From positions 1 to 33,440 of the IMG/VR virus record IMGVR_UViG_3300030109_002517: 33,440 bases of DNA; one strand, 5' to 3'. A program made the position numbers and the translations under genes. The notes under the pieces were generated by a model that was given only the letters and a program-made list of their open reading frames with translations, was not told where the DNA came from and did no database searches. Positions 17,201 through 23,704 of the stretch are shown here, one piece after another; positions within the stretch are counted from its first letter, which is position 1, and each line of letters starts with the position of its first letter. The DNA is from a virus.

Positions 17201-19961
17201 ATTGCTTGGTGATCCGAATGCCGACAGAAGCAAGATTATAAAACAAAGAGCGATTGTTCAGGAGTGGCAAAGCCTGTACGAAAGAGCCAACCCTGTCGCA
17301 GGGTATGTAGAAGTTGACGGGGAAAGACGGCCTTATCGTTTGCTTCCAGAAAGAACAGTAGAAAACGAAAAGGGTGACACAATTATGGGTTACCCTGAAA
17401 CAATAGAGTTTTTCCAAGAAGGCACAGACCAAGAGCATGAACTTGTGCGTGAGTTCGCAGAGGAGTGGGCTGATCTCAACGCTCACATGATTCAGTTTGC
17501 AGTTGATACCGGAATGCTTAGTCAGGATCGCGCTGACATCCTAAAGAACATGGCTTTTGTGCCGTTCTATCGGGATCAAGGCTATGACAACGACACGATG
17601 TTGTACAACCCTGACAACAGAACAGTGCAGGAATCAAACCGTGAAGCAGCTAACGACGACCCGGTTCTTCGCGGACAGATTCTTCTAAACAAAGCTATTC
17701 AGGGAAGCGTTGCTCCGATAAGCCAAGATTTGTTTGCAAACTTAAGAGCAAATGTTTCAGGTATTGTCCGCGATGGCATGCGCAATGTAGCAATGACCCG
17801 GACTATTCGAGACGAGCTTAGAAACGGAACAGCCATAGAAGTCATAAGGCCAAGCCTGCAAGAGTTAAATCGCCAGAAGTTTGTTAACGAGCAAATAACA
17901 AAACTTAGAAAGAAAGGAGCAAGGAGAACCGCTCAAGAAGAAACCTTGTTTAACGACTTGCAGTTAGAAAAGGTGGGCTTAGACGAGGTTATTGCAGAAA
18001 AACAAAAAGCATTCAAGAAGCAAGAAAGAGAGTTGAACCTAGCAGGGTTCTCATCAATAGAGGTCATGGTGCAGGGCGTTCAACCAGAAGCAGTTATGCA
18101 ACTTGATGAGAACGGAAACCCTGTGCATGAAGGTAGGCCGATGGCAGAGCAGGGTGAAACAAAAATCTACCGTGTTGTAGACCCGGCTCTTTCTCAGGCC
18201 ATGATGGACATTGGCTTTAGTCCAATGCAAGCTATTGAAGATTTCTTTGGCAAGACTCTTGGTATAAGCCCTAAGTTTTCTCACGGTCTAGCCAAGCTTC
18301 TGGTCGGATCCTCTAGGTTTCTTAGAGAGACTGTGACACGGTCGCCTCCCTTCATGTTAAAAAATATCATGAGGGATGCTATGCAGGCTTCTGTCATTTA
18401 TGGCGGAAATCCGTTTGTGCTTGCCGGTAAAATTATTAAGAACACCGTGACGCCCGGATTGGTTGAACAGGCTGAGGCTCGTGGGTTAGGTATTGCCGTT
18501 GACCAAGCATTCGATGAAGCAGATGGGCGCACCTCTGTGCGGGCAAACTGGGATAGTCAAATACCAATTGTTGGTTCCGTGTGGAACACGCTTGGACGAA
18601 TGGGCAAGCAGTCAGAAGTTGCTACTCGCATGGCTGTGTACGACATGGCTTTGGCAAAAACAGATGGCAACGCGGCAGAAGCGTTAACACAAGCTATAGA
18701 GATCATGAACTATGGTCGCCGTGGATCAAGCCGAATGTTTGCAACTATAGCTGCTATGTCTCCATTCCTAAATGGTCGGATGCAGGGCTTAAGCGTTCTT
18801 GTAAGAAACCACTTGGGATCACTAGACTCGCCCGGCATTATGATGGGCGAAGATGGTATGGCTTTAGACCCAAAGGTAGAGGAAAGGTTAAGACGACAGC
18901 AGGCCCTGATGCGTGGCAGCTTGATTATGCTGGCTACCCTAGGGTACTACCTCATGATGAGGGACGACGAAGAGTACAAGAACGCTCGTGAAGACACGAA
19001 GAATGATTGGTGGCTTATTCCGTTAGGGCGAGACGAAGAAGGTAAGACGAGACTTGGTTTTAAAATACCAATACCGTTTGAGGTGGGTCTGATTTACAAG
19101 GTTATTCCTGAGCAAATGTTCAGGGCTATATCAGAAGAAGAACATGACTTTGTCGATGTAGGCAGCGAAGCGTTTAGGCAGTTAAAGAACACTTTGTTCA
19201 TGGACATGCGTCCACAGCTAATACGTCCAATGCTTGACGCTATGAGTAACCGTGATGCATTCCAGCGTGACCAGATCGTGCCCTCGTGGATGGAGAACTC
19301 TGTCGCAGCAAGTGAACAGTACAATCCCTACACCAACATGATGGCGAGGCTGATTGGCGACAAGCTAGAGAACATACCTGTCTTGAATAAGATGAGTGCT
19401 CTTACATCTCCCATGAAACTAGAGTACATGATGCGTCAGTACACTGGAACTATTGGTGCTTATGGAATGGCTATGGCTGATCGCGTTGCGCGTGAGGTTA
19501 TGGATGAAAACATCGCTGGAACCTCTGCTGACTTTGGCTTCTCGCAAGACACATTCGCACAGATGCCTATGCTTGGCGACCTCTTTTATAGCACAGTAAA
19601 GGGTGGCGGCTACCAAGAAGACTTCTACGAAACCATGGAGCAAATGGATCACCTGATCACGACCATGGGTCAAATTGAAGACAGTGAAGGCGGCGTAGCA
19701 GCGTTGCAGTATAAGGAAGAAAACATAGGCATGTTCCGTCACAAACGCCGCTTACAGTATTTCGACAGGCGCATGAAGCGTTACAGGGAACAAAGAGACA
19801 GAGTGTTTAACAGGCCAGACCTCAGCAAAGATGAGAAACGAAGGATGCTGCACAGAATGTTTGAGCAGCGTGACGATATGCTTTCAGACATGTTAAGAAT
19901 CATGGCAGAAATAAGACGAGACCGAAGTGCAACTGAACGATTGTTTGGAGTTGAACCGTAA
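11220..19961 (+). CDS. Giant polyvalent virion protein: Tudor-like repeats, HExxH metallopeptidase motif, LPD38-like C-terminus
   Basis: This 2913-residue protein is the largest gene in the window. The N-terminus (VDLPDGTYIDIPDDM...) is typical of ejected phage giants. Gly/Ala-rich hydrophobic helices lie at about 127-173 and 198-218. Two SH3/Tudor-like units lie at about 567-652 (VSHPEYGLGEVV and VNHKSLGQGVVTDV). Long Gln/Glu coiled coils follow to about 1100. HEGAH at 1513-1517 matches the zinc metallopeptidase HExxH motif, and TEETSVHILEA 60 residues later could supply the third ligand. Residues about 2355-2745 resemble the LPD38 domain of large polyvalent proteins (RSPPFMLKNIMRDAMQASV; NYGRRGSSRMFATIAAMSPF). 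It is probably packaged and ejected with the DNA, the T7 gp16 place. No lysozyme or transglycosylase motif was found. Domain names are by eye. Confidence 0.8.
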   Translation: MPDRVDLPDGTYIDIPDDMTNEARIELQKMIDNEFGTSHHQTLYTGLQGGPTRSSASSPIEESGGTLLGSAWEGIKSIPRGARQFGLMAAQGWEGIRTPDEDTDREKELRQRMEDLMMEIDPRYRDSNLVNVGMGLGQVAGMMGIGGTASLLGAGAVGATAITGAATALMGAGEQSSRIAEFEESTGQDVSAAKEVMAMGMGLGIGLSEVALGPMAKFGKAIGVAKRSGAPLRQVLADQGENVIERGLVGSVLRQAGEEALQEGAAGFAQSATARALYDDQALVGGGAAALKEALIGGQVGGVVEASTKLLTRAYAGRRGAQIRRLLGKKYEEKLANGEFDTQDINDLLQDLDEDTELGARNRELRDSVVRRDEDTGEFVVHEDEAGLIAQNNQKFVEENDRLHDKYLNGEISWETYTEASDQLIERSGNLKRELEILAATYNAQAKGLLDRGPQQITPSMAPPPVTDEPNVEALAPSVTTDGRDLVDNVKAVLRRSDDDIEIDARETIQRRINEQRTVQTEQRAKIKQQEEKIAYQEAQLARRQELEAAVEDTVIVTPANTEAGSRVSHPEYGLGEVVQSGQPVLVPQLDEKGNPKRDKNDRLLTQNRLVGRVVNHKSLGQGVVTDVKGGGVSVKFGDDKPKRIKADFLTDAETNESLEAELETQQNAGRLMVQFDNEAEPRVVSTLTSGDLTSAEMQDRLETLRADGKRKGSIRRANLNLTNLRKKFLKKLGEEQGSGVIENTNVGASRQQSPNKQQAERLDLIEQAQAELETARQAVENLRSEEQRILNNLRAGISKNPLTAVPVQGRARQESSQEIADIVERIEQVRNGPWRGAATEAEVVNIQREAVALQVEQQLLRNEGRPETDPELQAINDRLMELEATLNVLDQQDSRGLLESQTAFDSFVIPEGLRYKDFESATDRTLSTKDPSGLNAKGKKLAENFGVDEAQMLATIKEYRATRDRVESLQKELEVLDAQLNELDPSIQLASDRVTLSQQQQELETIQNEELFPELEGVETTLTGIESELADPDSRSDTPLLLLRKQFEQLRKQEDAADLTALEERLATAEQRQALRGLLDLARTEGGMPALSPRQVKRYVQDILSGGVLVRPTPVLEIESLVGEPIKKRIPRRKGRVDPSKPLTKRQEAEQLHSSVRNSWLYGDTRTPTPLALDSEQAGLDAAEKVIYHTLGIGSLMEIADGLENSGAYDKPVPDNWVGPSFGQLGKAEFINFRKKLEKAKYEITAEHIFELLKLKGIPAPFGNLANFERSPFFRDLVFTTVADPDTDLIADVKWKDLAEGEKQAVLARVLNTPSRLRVDQEGVLTYAVGRVGDPALRDQAKRTLAGSVDEVAVRVESDYNVRIEGNYARIDDGQLGPFKSEQQKLEQAEGLEEARQRIERFKTAVEKRLRKMKITAIPMFTANVDGVYAQIEDVIANGTFEYETDPNTGRVKPKLDSNGRVIYRPGYEDGAVASLRNHGTRIMYNISQIEAKYGKDWDTKMDEIVRDLTVHEGAHIHFLRDLLTETERKSLEKFGKKEGYVPASVSQEAHNKKLTWRQYVKELYPELSEAALTEETSVHILEALASGKLAASKTAGIIGKIKRTQLGIFSAIFQSAAEADINSVMQVFERTQNVDLMKSRQKRKADQKGLASLRLVERADPEDLRALRKAVKENNQQQIDEISDRILLKRQEFSDERSPMQRLQESLMTELRARRQIEGNPSNVIEPILNAKAIEAGEIDIDSLNAYFRFRDGREPPFVMPTGEADKRSWRIKFQKSLFALSGKTVDMLDNTKSDGGYVDTGTSAAEAIIEKLDAHNEYVSKKTGKKVRIKTEKDWKEMMQQSGKERFVTRFFDQRIPMLKSQIRERKRRAELASELGDYESALQMLSDQVAISAWRWADNAMNFVSMIVSQGPLQYSNGGFSLNKEAYGREAAGRGDIPVKALKDIEAPLLQVERGQEMASRYLNALRVRDVKTEVHKAELELQAAELEFELLGDPNADRSKIIKQRAIVQEWQSLYERANPVAGYVEVDGERRPYRLLPERTVENEKGDTIMGYPETIEFFQEGTDQEHELVREFAEEWADLNAHMIQFAVDTGMLSQDRADILKNMAFVPFYRDQGYDNDTMLYNPDNRTVQESNREAANDDPVLRGQILLNKAIQGSVAPISQDLFANLRANVSGIVRDGMRNVAMTRTIRDELRNGTAIEVIRPSLQELNRQKFVNEQITKLRKKGARRTAQEETLFNDLQLEKVGLDEVIAEKQKAFKKQERELNLAGFSSIEVMVQGVQPEAVMQLDENGNPVHEGRPMAEQGETKIYRVVDPALSQAMMDIGFSPMQAIEDFFGKTLGISPKFSHGLAKLLVGSSRFLRETVTRSPPFMLKNIMRDAMQASVIYGGNPFVLAGKIIKNTVTPGLVEQAEARGLGIAVDQAFDEADGRTSVRANWDSQIPIVGSVWNTLGRMGKQSEVATRMAVYDMALAKTDGNAAEALTQAIEIMNYGRRGSSRMFATIAAMSPFLNGRMQGLSVLVRNHLGSLDSPGIMMGEDGMALDPKVEERLRRQQALMRGSLIMLATLGYYLMMRDDEEYKNAREDTKNDWWLIPLGRDEEGKTRLGFKIPIPFEVGLIYKVIPEQMFRAISEEEHDFVDVGSEAFRQLKNTLFMDMRPQLIRPMLDAMSNRDAFQRDQIVPSWMENSVAASEQYNPYTNMMARLIGDKLENIPVLNKMSALTSPMKLEYMMRQYTGTIGAYGMAMADRVAREVMDENIAGTSADFGFSQDTFAQMPMLGDLFYSTVKGGGYQEDFYETMEQMDHLITTMGQIEDSEGGVAALQYKEENIGMFRHKRRLQYFDRRMKRYREQRDRVFNRPDLSKDEKRRMLHRMFEQRDDMLSDMLRIMAEIRRDRSATERLFGVEP

Positions 19962-20377
19962 TGGCTGTTAACGGGATTGTGTGGCACCTGCGCAGAGAGC
20001 TACAAAAAGGTGACGCGATATGGGGACGCCTGTACAACGATGCTGATGGTGCAAGCTTTTGGACTATTGAAAACTCAGCCAAGCCTATCCCTGAAGGTCT
20101 GCACCCTTGCGTTAAAGACTACTACCACCGTGGCGATTACCCGACGTTTGAAATTATTGTAGAAGATCGGGATCGTTTGCTGTTTCATGCAGCCAACTAT
20201 GCATCTGAGCTTGAAGGGTGCATAGCTCCCGGCAAGGACAGAGGTGAGACAGAAGATGGCAAGCTTGCTGTGTGGAACAGCAAGAAAGCATTCAACGAAT
20301 TCTGGGATCTCGTACAAGACGAAGAAAAGTTTTTACTTATGATCGAAGACGCAACCGAGGATAGCAGCGATGAGTAG
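19961..20377 (+). CDS. DUF5675-like protein, lysis-cassette candidate
   Basis: This 138-residue soluble protein has the core of the DUF5675 family: a short beta start (GAIWGRLYND-type turn, W34), TIENSAKPIPEGLHPCVKDY around residues 36-55, and FHAANYASELEGCIAPG at about 75-92. In that family 'H.GN....EGCI..G' forms a conserved Cys/His pocket, and many members sit beside holin genes. The acidic C-terminus (EDATEDSSDE) is unusual. The start overlaps the giant gene's stop (TAATG) and the stop overlaps the holin-like gene by 8 nt. A peptidoglycan-directed role, perhaps replacing a classical endolysin, fits the context but is not proven. Confidence 0.7.
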   Translation: MAVNGIVWHLRRELQKGDAIWGRLYNDADGASFWTIENSAKPIPEGLHPCVKDYYHRGDYPTFEIIVEDRDRLLFHAANYASELEGCIAPGKDRGETEDGKLAVWNSKKAFNEFWDLVQDEEKFLLMIEDATEDSSDE

Positions 20378-20603
20378 ATTTTTGAGTGTGTTCAAGGACA
20401 ACAACGATTGGAATGAAAAGACAATTGTTGGTGCAGTTTCTTTTGCGATGATGGTTGTCACTGCCGTCGTTGATGTAACAACCGGGGTGTGGGGGATGGA
20501 GCTTCAGGTTCAGGAGTTTATCTACAACAGCTTTCTGATTATAACCCTAGGGTGCTTCTCAATCAGCGGCGTTGAAAAGTGGGCACCTAAACGAGACGAC
20601 TGA
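20370..20603 (+). CDS. Holin-like two-TM membrane protein
   Basis: This 77-residue protein has a charged N-terminus (MSRFLSVFKDNNDWNEK), a first membrane helix at about 19-41 (IVGAVSFAMMVVTAVVDVTT), a short loop, a second at about 50-67 (FIYNSFLIITLGCFSISG) and a basic tail (EKWAPKRDD). Size, two membrane helices and position after a DUF5675-type gene and before small membrane coiled-coil genes all fit a holin that permeabilises the host inner membrane at lysis. It overlaps both neighbours (8 nt upstream; TGATG downstream). Family membership cannot be proven without a search. Confidence 0.65.
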   Translation: MSRFLSVFKDNNDWNEKTIVGAVSFAMMVVTAVVDVTTGVWGMELQVQEFIYNSFLIITLGCFSISGVEKWAPKRDD

Positions 20604-20998
20604 TGCCTGCCCGGTTGAACGATAACACTGAACTCACAATGCCCTTGCGCAACCTCCTGTCCATTGTGGCAGGGGTTGCTATCGGTGTGTGGGCGTACTT
20701 CGGGATTGTCGAGCGACTCAATACAATTGAAACCTCTTTGTTAATGATGGAGAACGAGGTTGAGGCGAACTCTGACTTTAGGGTACGATGGCCCAGAGGA
20801 GAGCTAGGCTCTCTGCCTGCTGATGCTGAACAATTCATGTTACTAAACCACCTCGACACGCAACTTGAAAAGCTTATTGAAGAGGTGGAGTCGGGCAGTG
20901 CTCCATTTGATCAACAGCAAGAGCTTACGCTTGAGTGGTATGCGCAGCGAATATCTGAGCTTGAGTCGCAAGTCGAAGAGATAAGGGCAAGACGGTAA
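20603..20998 (+). CDS. Membrane-anchored coiled-coil protein, lysis cassette
   Basis: This 131-residue protein has one membrane helix at about 15-37 (PLRNLLSIVAGVAIGVWAYF), a linker with a conserved-looking RVRWPRGELGSLPADAEQFM segment, and a C-terminal coiled coil ending ELESQVEEIRARR. I recall similar proteins starting at MPLRN in marine phages; here that would be ATG 20639, but no ribosome binding site is visible there, while ATG 20603 overlaps the previous stop. The shape (short cytoplasmic start, one helix, periplasmic coiled coil) resembles an inner-membrane spanin or holin partner. Role inferred. Confidence 0.65.
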   Translation: MPARLNDNTELTMPLRNLLSIVAGVAIGVWAYFGIVERLNTIETSLLMMENEVEANSDFRVRWPRGELGSLPADAEQFMLLNHLDTQLEKLIEEVESGSAPFDQQQELTLEWYAQRISELESQVEEIRARR

Positions 20999-21288
20999 TG
21001 GCTAACGGTATATCCAAGGCAACATCCCTTCCTGCAATAAGCGTAGGCTTTGCTATCTCCATACTGGTTGCCACATGGGTGGCAGGCGGACGGTTCGAGG
21101 CCATGGAGCGAGCAGATGCACAGGCTATGGTAGAGATCGCTGATGTCGCAGATCGCCAAAGCAAGTACATCGGGACAACCGGCTTGCTGACCGAGCAGAT
21201 CGACGAGCTTGCTGACAGGGTAACAGAACTTGAACAACAACTGGCACTGTTACGAGTTAGGCTTGAGCTTGGCGGTGACAACCAGTAA
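20998..21288 (+). CDS. Membrane-anchored coiled-coil protein, lysis cassette
   Basis: This 96-residue protein has a hydrophobic helix at about 12-30 (PAISVGFAISILVATWVAGG), a helical linker, then a leucine-rich coiled coil at about 64-92 (EQIDELADRVTELEQQLALL). Start and stop both overlap the neighbours as TAATG. Topology resembles small spanin-like or anti-holin-like phage membrane proteins, and also the coiled-coil fragment at the window's left edge. No sequence motif allows a firm function. Confidence 0.6.
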   Translation: MANGISKATSLPAISVGFAISILVATWVAGGRFEAMERADAQAMVEIADVADRQSKYIGTTGLLTEQIDELADRVTELEQQLALLRVRLELGGDNQ

Positions 21289-21473
21289 TGGATTGTCCAC
21301 GCTGTGGCGCAGAAAATCATGCAGACGAAACCTTCTGCAATTTTTGCGGCTGGAACTTTCAATCTGATTGGAGCATCTGCTCCACCTGCAACCGCACAGT
21401 AAAAAAAATAGACTGTGGTGGGTGCCCCAGTAAAAAGAAAGACTGTGTTCCTGCAAGAGATGTAGTTAAATGA
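21288..21473 (+). CDS. Double zinc-ribbon mini-protein
   Basis: This 61-residue protein has two CxxC...CxxC sets: C3, C6, C17, C20, then C31, C34, C43, C46, with an extra C53. Residues CPRCGAENHADETFCNFCGW are a textbook zinc-ribbon start. Such domains bind zinc and often mediate protein or nucleic-acid contacts; there is no catalytic residue. It overlaps the preceding gene (TAATG) and the following phosphoesterase gene (ATGA at 21470-21473), so the two are probably translated together and may work together. Confidence 0.75.
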   Translation: MDCPRCGAENHADETFCNFCGWNFQSDWSICSTCNRTVKKIDCGGCPSKKKDCVPARDVVK

Positions 21474-22315
21474 AACACATAGTCGTTTGTTTTGGAGACA
21501 CTCATTGCGGATCTACCGTAGGGCTCTGCCCACCCGAAGGGATACCCTTAGATGACGGCGGGATGTATATGCCGAACAGGGGTCAGGAGTGGTTGTGGAA
21601 TAATTGGGAGGAAGCGTGGGCTAAGGTAAAGTCTGCCATGCGAAAGAACCGCAAGGCAAAGCTCCACCTTGTTATCAACGGAGACCTGACGGATGGCGAC
21701 CACCACCGCACAACTCAGATCGCTACGGGCCACGAAGGTATCCATGTTCACTGCGCCATAGAAACACTGCGCGTACCGTTAGCACTCAAGCCGGACAGCA
21801 TCCACATTCTCCGGGGCACACCTGCTCATGTAGGTAGGGCCGGGGGTATGGAAGAAGGAATTGCCAAGGCACTAAAGTCTCAAGGCTGGAAGGTGGTTGA
21901 GGATCCGGACACTGGAAACTCATCATCATACCAAAGGCTCATTAAGATTGGTGGTGTGAGCTTTGATGTGAAACACCACGGAAGGATGGGTAGGCGAGCC
22001 CATACCAAGGGTCCGTACATACGATGGTACGCTCAAGACATCTTCTTTAATTACCTGATGGACGGAGAGGACGCTCCTGATCTGGCGATCCGTAGTCACT
22101 TCCACCAGTTCGCAGACAGTGGCAAGATCCACAAGATCAAGACACGCGCTGTCGCATTGCCTGCATGGCAGTTAGCTACGGAGTATGTCCACAGGGTGGC
22201 TGAATCACTGGCAGACGTAGGGCTCGTTTGGTTTGAGATCCATGATGATGATGACTATACTATGAGGACGTTATTGTTCAAGCCAGAACGACCTACAACG
22301 GTGGAGGTTTCGTGA
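21470..22315 (+). CDS. Calcineurin-like metallophosphoesterase
   Basis: This 281-residue protein has the metal-binding motifs of the calcineurin-like phosphoesterase fold in order: GDTHCGS (D10, H12), NGDLTDG (D72), KHHGRMG (H169, H170) and SHFHQF (H210, H212). The usual GNH(D/E) motif is replaced by RGTPAHVG at 115-122, so the asparagine ligand is not in the classical place. The enzyme should hydrolyse a phosphomonoester or diester using two metals; the substrate is unknown. It is cytoplasmic, with no signal peptide. It lies between a zinc ribbon and a winged-helix protein, overlapping both by 4 nt, inside an otherwise membrane/lysis-type cassette. Confidence 0.85.
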   Translation: MKHIVVCFGDTHCGSTVGLCPPEGIPLDDGGMYMPNRGQEWLWNNWEEAWAKVKSAMRKNRKAKLHLVINGDLTDGDHHRTTQIATGHEGIHVHCAIETLRVPLALKPDSIHILRGTPAHVGRAGGMEEGIAKALKSQGWKVVEDPDTGNSSSYQRLIKIGGVSFDVKHHGRMGRRAHTKGPYIRWYAQDIFFNYLMDGEDAPDLAIRSHFHQFADSGKIHKIKTRAVALPAWQLATEYVHRVAESLADVGLVWFEIHDDDDYTMRTLLFKPERPTTVEVS

Positions 22316-22581
22316 GTGATTACGTTACCGAGACAGAGCTACTGCAACAGGTGCAGAAAGCACTCTTTGAAACATCGGACCCAGCAGGGGCCATGTCAGT
22401 CTTTGAGCTAAGTGAATCTACGGGTATGCCAGAGCCAGCGGTTCGACGACGACTGAGAAAGTTAATCAACCAAGGCGATGTAGAAGTGGTGAAGGTGCCC
22501 CGCACCAACATCGTTGGGACCGTCGCTCGACAGTACTGCTACCGGATGGTTACGCCAAAGGAGACCCATGAAGACGAGTAA
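22312..22581 (+). CDS. Winged-helix DNA-binding protein
   Basis: This 89-residue protein starts at GTG 22312 after GGTGGAGG (22301-22308); the start overlaps the phosphoesterase stop (GTGA). Residues about 27-60 form a helix-turn-helix (MSVFELSESTGMPEPAVRRR followed by LRKLINQGDVEVV), and residues 60-75 look like the beta wing. Such proteins bind DNA, so it may be a late regulator or act on the host. It overlaps the next gene by 14 nt. The fold is well supported; targets are unknown. Confidence 0.7.
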   Translation: MSDYVTETELLQQVQKALFETSDPAGAMSVFELSESTGMPEPAVRRRLRKLINQGDVEVVKVPRTNIVGTVARQYCYRMVTPKETHEDE

Positions 22582-23185
22582 CATTCTTGTTGGCCTGCTC
22601 GCGCTCGTTGTTATTGTCCTTGGCCTCCGTCAAGTTGACTCAGGCCGGACCAATGCACTGCTCGCAGAGGAGAAGGTCAGGGTTCTGGAGGAAGAGCGAG
22701 CCCAACTCGAAGCCGAGTTCGAGGAGGCGGTCCAGAGTTATGAGTCCTTGAGGGACAGTTTGGACCAAGCCCACGATTCTCTGGCAAAAATCAGAGATGC
22801 GGCAAAAAACGACGCCCTCACAGCCTCTCTAAGCTACAACGAGAACCTTCAGACACTACGGGGTAGGCTGGAAGGACAAAGTGGATTAGAGGCCCTGCTA
22901 GATACCTTAGAATTGAATCACGAAAAAGAGGTGTCTGCATACCAGACTCAGATCGCTACACTAGAGGCTGACAACGTTTTGCTCTGGCAAAGAGTAGAAT
23001 CTCTGGACTCCATGTGGGTTCGGGAGCAAGAGGTGAACCAAGCACTTCGTCTTGAGGTCGCCGCACTGAACGAAGAGTCGGATGCTTGGAGGTCGGTTGC
23101 CAACAAGAACATCTTCAGGAGGATCGGCGGGGCCGTGCCCTACGTTCTGGCCGGAGTAGCTATTGGCTCGCTCGTCCAAAACTGA
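22568..23185 (+). CDS. Membrane-anchored long coiled-coil protein, inner-membrane spanin-like
   Basis: This protein has 205 residues from ATG 22568, with AAAGGAG at 22557-22563. An N-terminal membrane helix at about 5-22 (NILVGLLALVVIVLG) is followed by about 150 residues of continuous coiled coil (EEKVRVLEEERAQLEAEFEE) and a C-terminal hydrophobic segment (VPYVLAGVAIGSLVQN). The first part resembles an inner-membrane spanin of the Rz type, but it is longer than most and has a second hydrophobic end, so it could instead span two membranes alone or be a hairpin. Placement at the end of the lysis-type cassette supports a role in outer-membrane disruption. Function inferred. Confidence 0.6.
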   Translation: MKTSNILVGLLALVVIVLGLRQVDSGRTNALLAEEKVRVLEEERAQLEAEFEEAVQSYESLRDSLDQAHDSLAKIRDAAKNDALTASLSYNENLQTLRGRLEGQSGLEALLDTLELNHEKEVSAYQTQIATLEADNVLLWQRVESLDSMWVREQEVNQALRLEVAALNEESDAWRSVANKNIFRRIGGAVPYVLAGVAIGSLVQN

Positions 23186-23483
23186 CCGGAAGGAAAAGCA
23201 GTTTGGGTTGAAGGCTGAGTGGATCCGGACGCTGCCCTGCCATGCCTGCGGGAAAGACGGACCCAGTGACCCAGCCCACATGAAGTCGCGTGGTGCTGGC
23301 GGAACGAGCGACCACCTCGTGCCCCTCTGTCGAGACTGCCACATGGAGCAACACTCCAAGGGCATCAAGACGTTCTTCGAGAAGCACGGGGTGATCGACA
23401 CGCTTGACCTAGCGCAGCAGTACCATCACAGATGGACCTACCAAGACTACTGGCGGAACCGGAAGCGAGATCTGCTCTACTGA
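23163..23483 (+). CDS. HNH endonuclease
   Basis: This 106-residue protein starts at TTG 23163, supported by GGAG at 23153-23156, and overlaps the previous gene by 23 nt. It has the zinc-bound beta-beta-alpha-metal nuclease core: C26/C29 (PCHACG), D36-P-A-H39, D50-H51-LVPLC56, C59-H60 and H64. This is the layout of small phage HNH enzymes that nick or cut double-stranded DNA, often near terminase or recombination genes. It is the last plus-strand late gene and runs tail-to-tail into a minus-strand gene with a 7-nt overlap of stops. Confidence 0.85.
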   Translation: MARSSKTDRKEKQFGLKAEWIRTLPCHACGKDGPSDPAHMKSRGAGGTSDHLVPLCRDCHMEQHSKGIKTFFEKHGVIDTLDLAQQYHHRWTYQDYWRNRKRDLLY

Positions 23484-23704
23484 TTCCTGAAGGTTCGATT
23501 CCAAAACGATCTGAGGTTATCGACCAGTCGGTCCCAGACTAACCTCACCCTGCTCGCCCCACGTCGGAAGTAATTCATCACCGGCTCTCCTTGGGTGTGT
23601 TGATACCAGACGTAAGCCTTATGAGAACTGATCAGGATGATTCCGGCAAGCACTGCGACCATAAGAGAGAGCAAGAACAGATCGAATAGAATTCTATAGA
23701 TCAT
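23477..23704 (-). CDS. Small single-TM protein with basic tail
   Basis: This 75-residue protein has an N-terminal membrane helix at about 5-26 (ILFDLFLLSLMVAVLAGIIL) and an Arg/Trp-rich, amphipathic C-terminus (RRGASRVRLVWDRLVDNLRS). ATG 23702-23704 overlaps the upstream stop (ATGA). It is the last gene of the minus-strand block and meets the HNH gene tail-to-tail. The shape would suit a small inner-membrane effector; no family recognised. Confidence 0.6.
   Translation of the reverse strand: MIYRILFDLFLLSLMVAVLAGIILISSHKAYVWYQHTQGEPVMNYFRRGASRVRLVWDRLVDNLRSFWNRTFRNQ
23512..23547. other. Nested inverted repeat near convergent gene ends
   Basis: TGAGGTTA at 23512-23519 pairs with TAACCTCA at 23540-23547. 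The loop contains a second stem, GACC (23522-23525) with GGTC (23530-23533). It lies 29 nt past the HNH stop and inside the 3' part of the opposing minus-strand gene. There is no T-run on either side, so it is not a classical intrinsic terminator, but it sits where late and early transcripts collide. Confidence 0.55.

Noticed and set aside
18581-18991. Second plus-strand frame of 136 codons inside the giant polyvalent gene
   Set aside because: The frame is out of phase with the LPD38-like region, has no ribosome binding site and gives an unstructured Trp/Arg/Cys-rich product.
11220-19961. Lytic transglycosylase in the giant protein, as in T7 gp16
   Set aside because: No catalytic Glu-Ser or GLMQ-type motif could be found; the visible enzymatic motif is HExxH instead.
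23485-23506. tRNA T-arm-like sequence (ggttcgattcc)
   Set aside because: Only two base pairs flank the loop, no acceptor, D or anticodon arm can be drawn around it, and the region is the overlapping end of two coding sequences.
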